Virus record (IMG/VR): IMGVR_UViG_3300046488_000035
Location: 1-47,005 of that record
Reading direction: 5' to 3' (one strand)
DNA length: 47,005 nucleotides
Source: a virus
Position numbers and translations under genes: made by a program. The notes under the pieces are model-generated. The model had not been told where the DNA came from. It searched no databases and was given only the letters and a program-made list of their open reading frames with translations. Each line of letters starts with the position of its first letter. Position 1 is the first letter of the stretch. Of the stretch, positions 13,704-20,649 are shown in pieces.

Positions 13704-14443
13704 ACCATGAGGGTAAAGCACAACCAGCATATGCTACATTGACGGGGGCAGCATGGACCACGGCACTCAATCGTATCATTACCAAACCGGATAGACCTAT
13801 CACGTTGCAAGGTGGGGAGCCTACGATGCATAAGGACTTCTATCAGATAGTAAAGGGAATTAGACCGGATATAAGCATAGATTTATTGACTAATTGCCAA
13901 TTCAATGTTGAGGAATTTGCCAATGCTCTGCCCCCGTCAAGGCTACGAAGGGATGCACCGTATGCTTCTATAAGAGTCAGCTATCATCCAAGCACTATGA
14001 ACCTTGGGGATACGGTGGAGAGGGTGAGGTATTTAAAGGCTAAAGGGTATTCGATAGGTGTGTGGATAGTGGATTATCCTGGGGATAAGTTCATAAAGAT
14101 ATGCCAGCAATGCTTTAAGGATGAGGGTATTGACTGTAGATTAAAGGAGTATTTGGATGGTAAAGGATATGGAACGTATAAGTACACCGAGTATATGGGT
14201 AAAAAGAATATGCTATGCCGTCCTTCTGAGCTTATTGTTGCCCCTGATGGCACTATCCATAGGTGCCACGGTGATTTGTATAATAATAGACCTAGCATTG
14301 GGAATATTCAAGATGCTGATATACGGCTCAAGTTCGATTTTATGGAGTGTAAACGTGTGGCTTGTAATTCGTGTGATAGGAAGGTCAAGACAGACAGATT
14401 CCAGGTAGGCGGGCATTGTGCGGTGGAAATAAAACAGCCTTGA
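13568..14443 (+). CDS. Radical SAM protein, short SPASM-like type
   Basis: A 291-residue enzyme. The cluster motif is C37, C41, C44 (FACQLRCSYCINHE), and the SAM-binding GGEPTM follows. The C-terminal part has the SPASM-like series MLCRP, IHRCHGDL, ECKRVACNSC and GHC. The start at 13568 lies inside the previous gene, giving a 136-base overlap; no later start fits before the cluster motif. Two convergent copies of the dispersed GC-rich motif lie inside the gene (13739-13752 and 13928-13939), translated LTGAA and LPPSR. The last codons carry the next promoter. Confidence 0.85.
   Translation: MQDDGDNGTGIAQDKKTNDIIIPEEYGYIGVFLTFACQLRCSYCINHEGKAQPAYATLTGAAWTTALNRIITKPDRPITLQGGEPTMHKDFYQIVKGIRPDISIDLLTNCQFNVEEFANALPPSRLRRDAPYASIRVSYHPSTMNLGDTVERVRYLKAKGYSIGVWIVDYPGDKFIKICQQCFKDEGIDCRLKEYLDGKGYGTYKYTEYMGKKNMLCRPSELIVAPDGTIHRCHGDLYNNRPSIGNIQDADIRLKFDFMECKRVACNSCDRKVKTDRFQVGGHCAVEIKQP
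13739..13752 (+). repeat. Dispersed GC-rich motif, copy 6
   Basis: TTGACGGGGGCAGC inside the radical SAM gene, translated LTGAA; convergent with copy 7, 175 bases further on. Confidence 0.85.
13928..13939 (-). repeat. Dispersed GC-rich motif, copy 7
   Basis: CTGCCCCCGTCA, inverted, translated LPPS in the same gene as copy 6. Confidence 0.85.
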
Positions 14444-14467
14444 CAATCTGGGTTCTTGTGTTATACT
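14440..14467 (+). promoter_or_regulatory. Sigma70-type promoter
   Basis: TTGACA (14440-14445), 16-base spacer, TATACT (14462-14467), overlapping the last codons and stop of the radical SAM gene. The predicted start (about 14474) coincides with the first base of the pseudoknotted RNA. Confidence 0.75.
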
Positions 14468-14474
14468 TGTCTTA

Positions 14475-14569
14475 GATCGATGGGCGAGGTTTTTTATTTA
14501 TAGATTACAAGGACCCAAAGTAGGGAAGAAAGCCTAACCTCTTTCATCGATCACCCGAAATGGGTCCTT
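14475..14569 (+). ncRNA. H-type pseudoknot leader RNA with terminator-like 3' stem
   Basis: Stem A is GATCGATG + GAGGTT (14475-14491) with AACCTC + CATCGATC (14536-14552): 8 and 6 bp around a 3x3 internal loop. Stem B is AAGGACCCA (14509-14517), inside loop A, with TGGGTCCTT (14561-14569), downstream of A: 9 bp perfect. The order A-B-A'-B' is a pseudoknot. B' runs into TTTTATTT, so stem B, or the alternative ACCC/GGGT hairpin (14553-14565), can act as a terminator. The following gene starts 17 bases later. It behaves like a riboswitch, an attenuator or a self-standing small RNA. Confidence 0.65.
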
Positions 14570-14585
14570 TTATTTAGGAGGGGTG

Positions 14586-15572
14586 ATGAGTTTGTCAATA
14601 ACAAACATTGGGCGTGCGCTTACAGGAGATAGCCTTATAGCAGCAATGCACGCAGCAAAAGAAGCTCGAAAACCGTTGGTTGAAGGCCTGATATATGATA
14701 AGACAATGCTCTTAGTATCAGCTGACCCAGGCACAGGAAAGTCCACTATAAGCACTCAAATAATGATAGAAGCCGCAGCTGGATTACCCATATTTGGTAT
14801 GCTACATGTACCTAAACCATTGAAATTCTTATACGCACAAACAGAAAGAGATATACTTGAGGTACTAGAGCGTATAGAAGTATTTAGTAAGTCATATCCT
14901 ATAGTCAAAGAGAATATCTTTGTAACTGATGAGTATCAACGCTTTAATATGCTCAATACAGACCATGTGCATATGCTAGCTGAGTGTATAAAGAGAGACT
15001 GCCCTGGTGGTGTGGATGTGATTAACTGGGACCCTATCTATAGTATGGTATCAGGGGGTCTAAGCAAAGATGAACCAGCAGCAGCTTTTACACATGCTAT
15101 GAGTATAATACATAAGGAGATAGGTGCTGTACATTGGTATAACCACCATACTGTTAAACCAGAGTACTTCCAAGGCAAAAAGCAGGAACGTGAGGACCCA
15201 TTTTATGGCTCACAATGGCTAAAGGCTCACTGCACAGGGGCTTACTACATGAAGAAGACTGAAAAGGGTGTGCAGATGATACGTAAAAAGGATAATTATG
15301 GTATCCTAACAGAGATATTGGACCTTGAGTATAATGCCGAGACTGGATTATGTACTATAAATATGGATGGTTTAACTGCTAAAGACCGTATTCGCAACTA
15401 CATAGGCTTAAAGAAAATGGAAGGAAAAACGTTCTATTTTGATGATATTGTGAACGCTACCAAAGTGTGCACTCGTCAGGTAAGAACCATCCTATTGCAC
15501 AGTTCAATTAAGGACCTAATTATTGTTGTAAGCACTAAAGATAAGAAGCACTTATACGCAGCAGCACCGTGA
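14586..15572 (+). CDS. RecA-fold replicative ATPase (RepA/DnaB-like helicase)
   Basis: A 328-residue ATPase. Walker A is SADPGTGKST near residue 48 and Walker B is VDVINWDP near residue 143. A conserved HWYNHHT segment, as in AAA_25/RepA-like helicases, comes after it. The C-terminal 80 residues form a small helical, winged-helix-like domain (DRIRNYIGLKK, VCTRQVRTILLHSS). It probably unwinds DNA for the phage PolA. AGGAGGGG precedes GTG 14583 and ATG 14586; either may be used. The gene lies behind the pseudoknot leader and its own promoter, so its expression may be RNA-controlled. Confidence 0.8.
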   Translation: MSLSITNIGRALTGDSLIAAMHAAKEARKPLVEGLIYDKTMLLVSADPGTGKSTISTQIMIEAAAGLPIFGMLHVPKPLKFLYAQTERDILEVLERIEVFSKSYPIVKENIFVTDEYQRFNMLNTDHVHMLAECIKRDCPGGVDVINWDPIYSMVSGGLSKDEPAAAFTHAMSIIHKEIGAVHWYNHHTVKPEYFQGKKQEREDPFYGSQWLKAHCTGAYYMKKTEKGVQMIRKKDNYGILTEILDLEYNAETGLCTINMDGLTAKDRIRNYIGLKKMEGKTFYFDDIVNATKVCTRQVRTILLHSSIKDLIIVVSTKDKKHLYAAAP

Positions 15573-15577
15573 AAAAA

Positions 15578-15624
15578 GTGCTGTGCAGTGCAATGATACT
15601 TATATATAGGTATATACACAGCAC
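15578..15624 (+). promoter_or_regulatory. Intergenic hairpin
   Basis: GTGCTGTG (15578-15585) pairs with CACAGCAC (15617-15624); inside, the AT-rich stretch TATATATAGGTATATA can extend the stem. No T-run follows. It fills the gap between the helicase-like gene and the zinc-ribbon gene. Confidence 0.5.
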
Positions 15625-15657
15625 AATTGATAACGTAACAACACGTAGGAGGAATGT

Positions 15658-15879
15658 GTGAAAAACTTACTAGGGGTAAGAGTCAAAGAACTTAATAAAA
15701 AAGAACGAAAACTGGTACGGGTAATCTCTCCGTGCTCCCTTTGTGGGGAGCACACAGCTTTTGCCAGTACTGGTAGCAAAGCACTTATCCTTGATGGCTA
15801 TAAGGTTGTATGCAATAAATGTGATAAAAAGGTATTAAATGACTCTAAACCCAAGGTAATAATCGAGTTGTCAGAGTAA
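15658..15879 (+). CDS. Small zinc-ribbon protein
   Basis: A 73-residue protein starting at GTG 15658 behind TAGGAGGAATGT. CSLCGEH and CNKCDKK, about 30 residues apart, make a four-cysteine zinc ribbon. The N terminus is basic (KELNKKERKLVR). It could be a nucleic-acid-binding helper of the replication genes around it. Confidence 0.6.
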   Translation: MKNLLGVRVKELNKKERKLVRVISPCSLCGEHTAFASTGSKALILDGYKVVCNKCDKKVLNDSKPKVIIELSE

Positions 15880-15898
15880 AAATAGCTTAAAAATCACC

Positions 15899-15927
15899 TT
15901 GACAAACCGGGTTTTGTCAGGCATACT
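15899..15927 (+). promoter_or_regulatory. Sigma70-type promoter
   Basis: TTGACA (15899-15904), 17-base spacer, CATACT (15922-15927). It drives the genes from 15973. The first bases of the spacer (AACCGGG) resemble the spacer of the promoters at 9013 and 14440. Confidence 0.7.
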
Positions 15928-15972
15928 TAGGGTACGAACGAGGCGAGAAGCCTGAAAGGAAGACGAAAGCAC

Positions 15973-16350
15973 ATGAAGAAAAACACCCACATACAAATGT
16001 CTTTAGGTGATGCTATTGACCGTATCTCCATACTAGTACGCAAGATATACTTTGGAGAAGACGGTGCTTTGAAAGAGTTTGTGTATCTTACAGAAGCTAT
16101 AGATAAGCTAGATATAAAGCTATCTGGTGCGTTGCTTTCTGCTATTATACGTATAGCTATGATGAATTTTGAGGTGTGGATAAGGGAAAATGCATTTCGT
16201 AAGGGAGAAGACCTACCAGCAGAACAGGTCAAGAAGATGATGATTGAAGTACGTGATTGCAATTCTAAGCGGATAGAGAACAAGAATGAGATTAACCGGC
16301 TCACAGAGATGGGCTTTAGAGAGTTTAAGATACAGCATAGGAGTAGATAA
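15973..16350 (+). CDS. Helical protein, unknown
   Basis: A 125-residue protein (MKKNTHIQMSLGDAIDRISI at the start), all helical and charged, without cysteine motif. The LGDAIDRISIL-x-x-KI pattern resembles small proteins of sugar-related clusters (DUF6165-like), but I cannot confirm this. The stop overlaps the next start (TAATG at 16350). Neighbouring genes encode a thiamine-diphosphate enzyme, so a metabolic role is possible. Confidence 0.5.
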   Translation: MKKNTHIQMSLGDAIDRISILVRKIYFGEDGALKEFVYLTEAIDKLDIKLSGALLSAIIRIAMMNFEVWIRENAFRKGEDLPAEQVKKMMIEVRDCNSKRIENKNEINRLTEMGFREFKIQHRSR

Positions 16351-16625
16351 TGACGGACAGAATGCTACAAAGCGCAAGAAGTGGTAAGAAACGTGCAGGA
16401 CAAGGTGACTTGATACACCATCTGCAGGGAAAGAAGCTTACACAGAGGCAAGCAATTAAAGCTAAGTGCTATGATTGCAATGGGATGGGTGAACTGGATA
16501 CATGTGATATTACAATATGCCCCCTATATCCATACTCACCTTACACTAGAAATATGCCAGGACACGCTCCAGCTAAGCAATGCGGGCCTAGAAAGGGCAT
16601 TGTACATGAACATCCAAGAGCTTAG
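16350..16625 (+). CDS. Small phage zinc-finger-like protein
   Basis: A 91-residue protein with the pattern AIKAKCYDCNG, about ten residues, CDITICPLYPY. Many phages encode this AIRAKC-x-x-C...CP-L-x-P-Y family, whose role is not established. A further C in KQCGPRKG may complete a metal site. It is coupled upstream by TAATG and overlaps the next gene by 20 bases. Confidence 0.7.
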   Translation: MTDRMLQSARSGKKRAGQGDLIHHLQGKKLTQRQAIKAKCYDCNGMGELDTCDITICPLYPYSPYTRNMPGHAPAKQCGPRKGIVHEHPRA

Positions 16626-17196
16626 AGACTTTGAGAAAGAGATAGCTACTCTATTTGAGCAAGGCAAGATACGTTGCCCCATACATCTCAGCTCAGGTAA
16701 TGAACAACAACTGCTAGATATCTTTAAGAAGATATACTCACGTGATTATGTATTCTCTACACACCGTAATCATCTACATTACCTACTCCATACTGATGAT
16801 GTAGAAGGACTTAGAGCAAAGATACTGCTAGGGGATTCGATGCATACCTGCTCACCTGAGGACCACTTCTACTCTAGCTCTATAGTAGCTGGGTGTGTAG
16901 CTATAGCTGCAGGTGTAGCATATGCTCTTAAGCTTAAGGAGAGTGCTAAGAAGGTGTATTGCTTTATAGGTGATGGTGCGGTAGATGAGGGGTGGTTCCA
17001 AGAAGCTGTGAAATATGCTACAACACAGGACTTACCAATAACATACATCATTGAGCATAACAACAGGTCTGTGTGTTCAACTGTAGCACAAAGGTGGGGT
17101 ATGGACTTCAACTACCCTTCAAACCCTAAGATTATGCAGTATAACTATACCTGTGGTTATCCTCATGCTGGCATTGGCAAATTTGTGGAGTTCTGA
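16606..17196 (+). CDS. Thiamine-diphosphate enzyme, E1-alpha-like subunit (ThDP/Mg domain)
   Basis: A 196-residue protein equivalent to the ThDP-binding subunit of 2-oxo acid dehydrogenase E1 or the transketolase N domain. It shows PIHLSSGNE, FSTHRNHLHYLL, GSM-like GDSMH, and the ThDP/Mg motif GDG (about 121-123), 27 residues, NN. The start at 16606 (MNIQELRDFEKEI) is chosen because upstream codons overlap the zinc-finger gene; AGAAAGGG is the SD. It is coupled to the beta-like subunit by TGATG. It is shorter than a standard E1-alpha (about 330), keeping only the core domain. Substrate unknown; similar split enzymes occur in sugar-biosynthesis clusters. Confidence 0.85.
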   Translation: MNIQELRDFEKEIATLFEQGKIRCPIHLSSGNEQQLLDIFKKIYSRDYVFSTHRNHLHYLLHTDDVEGLRAKILLGDSMHTCSPEDHFYSSSIVAGCVAIAAGVAYALKLKESAKKVYCFIGDGAVDEGWFQEAVKYATTQDLPITYIIEHNNRSVCSTVAQRWGMDFNYPSNPKIMQYNYTCGYPHAGIGKFVEF

Positions 17197-17738
17197 TGAC
17201 ATACAAAGACCAGTTGATACAAACCATGACAGATGTTGCTAAAAACGAACAGGTGCGCTTCTTAGGCTACAATGTAGCATATGGGCATCAATTCAATGGC
17301 ACACTTGTTAACATAGCAAAGAGTCAGTTATTTGAAATGCCGGTCGCCGAGAACCTCATTGTTGGGGTGGCTATTGGTATGGCTATGGAGGGGTTCATAC
17401 CTGTGGTGTGTATAGAACGTATGGATTTCTTATGGGCATGTGCTGATGCTATCATCAATCATATGGATAAGGCTAAGCAATTGGGATGGGGTAATCTGAA
17501 GGTTATCATACGGGCATGTGTAGGTGGTACCAAGCCATTGAGCTCTGGGTGCCAGCATACAGGGGATTATGTCAAGACCTTCAAATCCCTGTTGGCTGCC
17601 CCCGTCATGGCGATTAAGCGGGTAGAGGATATTGATAGAATATGGACTAAAGCTGTAGCACTTGATGGGCCTTGTATGATAGTGGAGTATAAAGATTTAT
17701 ATCCCACCCTTTCCACGGTGGCAATTAAAACTACTTAA
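17196..17738 (+). CDS. Thiamine-diphosphate enzyme, E1-beta-like subunit (Pyr domain)
   Basis: A 180-residue protein equal to the pyrimidine-binding domain of transketolase/E1-beta. It shows NVAYGHQF, then PVAENLIVGVAIGMAMEGFIPVV with the conserved glutamate that activates the cofactor, FLWACADAIINHMDKA and HTGDYVKTFKSL. The C-terminal transketolase domain is missing, so the pair 16606/17196 is a minimal two-domain enzyme. An inverted copy of the dispersed motif at 17595-17607 is translated LAAPVMA. The gene is followed by a 260-base structured, gene-free stretch. Confidence 0.83.
   Translation: MTYKDQLIQTMTDVAKNEQVRFLGYNVAYGHQFNGTLVNIAKSQLFEMPVAENLIVGVAIGMAMEGFIPVVCIERMDFLWACADAIINHMDKAKQLGWGNLKVIIRACVGGTKPLSSGCQHTGDYVKTFKSLLAAPVMAIKRVEDIDRIWTKAVALDGPCMIVEYKDLYPTLSTVAIKTT
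17595..17607 (-). repeat. Dispersed GC-rich motif, copy 8
   Basis: GCTGCCCCCGTCA inside the E1-beta-like gene, translated AAPVM. Confidence 0.85.
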
Positions 17739-17754
17739 AAGGTAGTTGAGTGCA

Positions 17755-17990
17755 CCAGTCAGGTTATATTGCCTATTCCTGGCAGGGTGGGGGATTGGGT
17801 CTGGTAAGGAAAGTAAAAGGAACATGGGTAGCGCCGGGAGGGTCCCACAAAGAAAACAATACTTCTAGAGGGCGCGGATACCGTACCTGCCAGACCACTT
17901 AATTTGGGGTGTGGTGTAAAGGGCACAACTTCTGGGACGCTGGAAGGAAGGACGTGGTGAACAACTCCACGCACCCCAGCAATAACTGAA
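17755..17990 (+). ncRNA. Structured RNA candidate, class unknown
   Basis: This gap of about 260 bases has no plus-strand gene but several strong stems. GGTCTGG (17798-17804) pairs with CCAGACC (17890-17896) and encloses GCGCC/GGCGC (17831-17835/17871-17875) and a GGGA/TCCC hairpin. TGGGGTG (17905-17911) pairs with CACCCCA (17972-17978) and competes with the local hairpin CGTGG/CCACG (17953-17957/17967-17971) close to the GAAAGGAG of the next gene. The GC content is above the neighbours. The first domain has a faint similarity to cobalamin riboswitches (GGAA, GGGTCCC and GGATACC...CTGCC in order), but key positions differ. It may be a riboswitch or a phage non-coding RNA. Confidence 0.5.
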
Positions 17991-18000
17991 AGGAGTAAAG

Positions 18001-18174
18001 ATGGCAGACAAAGTAGAGTTCAAGTTTGATACAAACACAGTATTTGCTTTCATGTACATACTATATAAAACCAACATGATAAGCCGTAACAACCTGCAAC
18101 AGATGATAGCTGAGATAAAGAAGCCCTGGCCTGAGGATGTGGCTAAGTATCTAGTGGAGGAGTCACTCAAATAA
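18001..18174 (+). CDS. 57-residue protein, unknown
   Basis: The product begins MADKVEFKFDTNTVFAFMYI; it is small, mostly helical and ends KYLVEESLK. GAAAGGAG stands directly upstream, at the end of the structured RNA. The stop shares a base with the next start (TAATG at 18174). Pattern and position just before a RecB-like nuclease are consistent with a small helper protein, but no function is recognised. Confidence 0.6.
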   Translation: MADKVEFKFDTNTVFAFMYILYKTNMISRNNLQQMIAEIKKPWPEDVAKYLVEESLK

Positions 18175-18317
18175 TGGACTACAATAAGATAAGCATTATA
18201 GATATGATAGTAAAGAACAACGAGATGGATTTGAAAGCGTTACGCGAGGCTCGTGTGCCTAGTAAGATGAAACGAGAGATGAGGAGGAAGTATGCAAAAA
18301 AGTACGGCACCAAATGA
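18174..18317 (+). CDS. 47-residue basic protein, unknown
   Basis: Begins MDYNKISIIDMIVKNNEMDL and ends in a basic tract (KMKREMRRKYAKKYGTK). It is coupled to the previous gene by TAATG and overlaps the next gene by 26 bases; the AGGAGG of the next gene lies inside it. Possibly nucleic-acid binding because of charge; not recognised. Confidence 0.55.
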   Translation: MDYNKISIIDMIVKNNEMDLKALREARVPSKMKREMRRKYAKKYGTK

Positions 18318-19158
18318 GTTCGACTATACCATGCTCAGTACATTCTGCCGATGCCACCGTCGGTACTACTGGAGATTTGTACGAGACCTGGTAGGCAAAG
18401 CGCCACAGACAGCACCTGAGTTTGGGAAGTGCATACATAAAGCACTTGATGTATGGTATAAGACACATGATACCAAGCTAACCATAGCTGAGTTCGAAAG
18501 CACATTCGTTGAGAATCCCGAAGATGATAAGAGGACATTAGCAGTAGGTAGAAAGCTACTTAGCTTATACATGGATAAGTATGAGCACGAGGGATTCAAG
18601 ATACTAGCTACTGAGTTGCCATTCGAAGTACCAGTTGCGCCATATGGATTTAAGCTGATAGGTCGTATAGATAAGATAATCAACTGGGATAATGCTATTA
18701 TGGTAATGGATCATAAGACTACATCAAGGCTAGGCTATGAGTTCTTCTTCAAGATAAAGCCTAACATGCAGTTCGATGGGTACATATGGGCAGCGAGACA
18801 GTTGGGATATCCCACATGCTCAGGTATAGTACTTGATGCGTTGCTTGTAGCTAAAGGTTTGTTGGTACCTGCTCAACTATCACGCTTGCAACCTCTAGGT
18901 CGTGATGTATCTATGAGGACAGGTGAGGAACTTGAGGAGTACATACAAACCATATGCCTTATAGTAGATGATATACGTAAATGCTATGATAGTAGTATAT
19001 GGTATAAGAACACTGAAGGGTGCTGTGATTTTGTGGAGTGCCCTTATCGTAAGATATGCAAGGAAGATGTATCAATGCAAGACAGGATAGCAGAGATGGA
19101 TTTCAAACAAGAGCACTGGGACCCAAGGAAGGTAGAAGATGCTACGATTACTGCATGA
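18292..19158 (+). CDS. RecB/Cas4-like PD-(D/E)XK nuclease
   Basis: A 288-residue nuclease. The conserved core is LIGRIDKI (near 124), then IMVMDHKTT (near 139, the D-x-K catalytic pair) and a downstream QFDGY motif (QxxxY type). A cysteine pair near the N terminus (FCRC) and CxxxxxC near the C terminus (CCDFVECPYRKIC) are placed like the Fe-S cluster ligands of AddB/Cas4 proteins. It probably resects DNA ends for recombination, working with the Sak4-like protein (19374) and ssDNA-binding protein (20134). GAGGAGG precedes the ATG. Confidence 0.85.
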   Translation: MQKSTAPNEFDYTMLSTFCRCHRRYYWRFVRDLVGKAPQTAPEFGKCIHKALDVWYKTHDTKLTIAEFESTFVENPEDDKRTLAVGRKLLSLYMDKYEHEGFKILATELPFEVPVAPYGFKLIGRIDKIINWDNAIMVMDHKTTSRLGYEFFFKIKPNMQFDGYIWAARQLGYPTCSGIVLDALLVAKGLLVPAQLSRLQPLGRDVSMRTGEELEEYIQTICLIVDDIRKCYDSSIWYKNTEGCCDFVECPYRKICKEDVSMQDRIAEMDFKQEHWDPRKVEDATITA

Positions 19159-19396
19159 TAAGGATTTACCTGATGCATTCAATGTAACACCTGCAGAAAA
19201 GGATATGCTAGTTGAGCTCGTGACTCAACTTATAGCATCAAAGGAGAAGACCACTATCTCATGGGCGGTAGAGAGGCTATGGATAGACGAGAGGTTCTCC
19301 GATAACTTAAGAGCTATGGCTATATTCGTACTCGGATATACCTATGCTATACAAAATGAAAGGAGAGAAAAATATGGAAGAGATAATACTTACTGA
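19139..19396 (+). CDS. Small helical protein, unknown
   Basis: An 85-residue protein (MLRLLHDKDLPDAFNVTPAE at the start). AAGGAAGGTAGAAG precedes the ATG. It overlaps the nuclease gene by 20 bases and the recombinase gene by 23 bases, so it is part of the same coupled operon. Mostly helical, no motif. Role unknown. Confidence 0.55.
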   Translation: MLRLLHDKDLPDAFNVTPAEKDMLVELVTQLIASKEKTTISWAVERLWIDERFSDNLRAMAIFVLGYTYAIQNERREKYGRDNTY

Positions 19397-20132
19397 CCTT
19401 AAACCTGATATACGCAAGGTACTGCTCATTGGTGCTGAGGGTGTCGGCAAGACTAACTTCATCAAGAGTATGCCTAAGCCTATCTACTGCTTCTCATTCG
19501 ACAAGGGATACTTGACACTTGCTGGTGAGGAAGGTATCAAGGTAGGTGTGTGTATGGATGAGGACAGGTACAGACCTAAGGCTTATGCTGAGTTCAAGCA
19601 GAAGTTTGCTAAGCTTGTAGCAGGTGAGAAGTTCAAGTATCCTGATGGGCATGAGGAAGCGTATCAGACTATAGCACTTGATAACATATCGTTCTTAAGT
19701 GATATGGTATTTGACCATCTGCAGATGATAAACAACAACATCGATAAGCCAGGTGGATATGCGGTGTATGGGTTGGTCAAGTCATACCTGCAGGATGTGG
19801 TTAACAAGTGTGTAGCCATTGCTAACTATGTGGTATGTACAGCACTGATTGATGCTACTAAAGATGAGACCACAGGTGAGATATTCTTCACACCTAACAT
19901 GGTAGGGTCCATCAAGAGCGAGATCGGTGCATGGTTCGATGGTGTGTTCTACATGACAGTGGATAAGTCATCTGATGGTAAGAAGCAGTATAAGCTTATC
20001 ACTGTTGGTGATAGAAGACAGAAGGCTAAGATAAGGTTACCTAGCAAGATAGCAGATGCAATCTCAGCAGTTGAGACACCGGATTTCAAATTGCTGATGG
20101 ATAAAATCAACAAAGTCATAGGAGGGAAATAA
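19374..20132 (+). CDS. Sak4-like RecA-fold recombinase (AAA_24)
   Basis: A 252-residue ATPase. Walker A is GAEGVGKT near residue 22; a Walker B-like strand TIALDNIS lies near residue 99. The family order (K-x-LLIG-x-x-G-x-GKT, then a DKGYLTLAG strand) and the partner gene are those of phage Sak4 single-strand annealing proteins, short RecA/Rad51 relatives. The start at 19374 (MEEIILTDLK) is chosen by AAAGGAGAG. Next gene starts one base after its stop. Confidence 0.8.
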   Translation: MEEIILTDLKPDIRKVLLIGAEGVGKTNFIKSMPKPIYCFSFDKGYLTLAGEEGIKVGVCMDEDRYRPKAYAEFKQKFAKLVAGEKFKYPDGHEEAYQTIALDNISFLSDMVFDHLQMINNNIDKPGGYAVYGLVKSYLQDVVNKCVAIANYVVCTALIDATKDETTGEIFFTPNMVGSIKSEIGAWFDGVFYMTVDKSSDGKKQYKLITVGDRRQKAKIRLPSKIADAISAVETPDFKLLMDKINKVIGGK

Positions 20133-20133
20133 G

Positions 20134-20535
20134 ATGGCAATGCTCAACGTGAATCCCGAAGCGGAAGTCAAGACAGGTTTTGCAGCTGTGAAGCCTGGAA
20201 CGTATGAACTACGTATCAAAGAAGTAACTGACAGGAACCCTGAGAAGAATGACTTGAAGGTGGTGCTTGAGTTTTGTGCACCGACGAGTGAATTGTCTGG
20301 TATCGATAACCAGCCTCTCAAGGGTAATGCAGGTTCATTGTTTGATTATGTTATGCTGGAGAATGACAAACAGTGGAAGCTCAGACAACTGGCAGAAGCT
20401 TGTGGTATGCCGTGGGAAGCTTTCGACCCTGTTGTTGAGTTCCCTGGTAAGACTATGTTCGCTATTGTTAAGACAGAGCTTTACGAGGGTGAGATGAAGA
20501 ACAAGATAAGCAGATACGTAGTTGCTGCAAAATAA
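20134..20535 (+). CDS. ssDNA-binding protein (DUF669-like), Sak4 partner
   Basis: A 133-residue protein, MAMLNVNPEAEVKTGFAAVK at the start, with an OB-fold-like pattern (PGTYELRIKEV, KNDLKVVLEF, LFDYVML, KQWKLRQLAEACG, KTMFAIVKTELYEG). Proteins of this kind lie directly behind Sak4 genes and act as the phage single-strand DNA-binding protein. AGGAGGGAAATAAG precedes the ATG. The 115-base gap after it contains copy 9 of the dispersed motif and a small hairpin (ACAGC/GCTGT, 20611-20627). Confidence 0.75.
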   Translation: MAMLNVNPEAEVKTGFAAVKPGTYELRIKEVTDRNPEKNDLKVVLEFCAPTSELSGIDNQPLKGNAGSLFDYVMLENDKQWKLRQLAEACGMPWEAFDPVVEFPGKTMFAIVKTELYEGEMKNKISRYVVAAK

Positions 20536-20538
20536 GCA

Positions 20539-20551
20539 TTGACGGGGGCAG
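20539..20551 (+). repeat. Dispersed GC-rich motif, copy 9
   Basis: TTGACGGGGGCAG preceded by AAATAAGCA, three bases after a stop codon; convergent with copy 10. Confidence 0.85.
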
Positions 20552-20649
20552 TCACATGCGGAGACAGGGACAGGTAACTCCCAGGTTGTTCTGACCATAC
20601 AAATCCTGTTACAGCTTCCGTGGCTGTCCTCGTAACTTAAGGAGCAACA

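Noticed and set aside
17755-17990. Firm call as cobalamin riboswitch
   Set aside because: Some segments occur in the right order (GGAA, GGGTCCC, GGATACC...CTGCC), but the CCACTG-type core and P5 pairing are not convincing, so only a structured RNA candidate is listed.
17759-18170. Minus-strand frames 17759-17974 and 17865-18170
   Set aside because: They lie opposite the structured RNA and the 57-residue gene, lack start signals and have no recognisable content.
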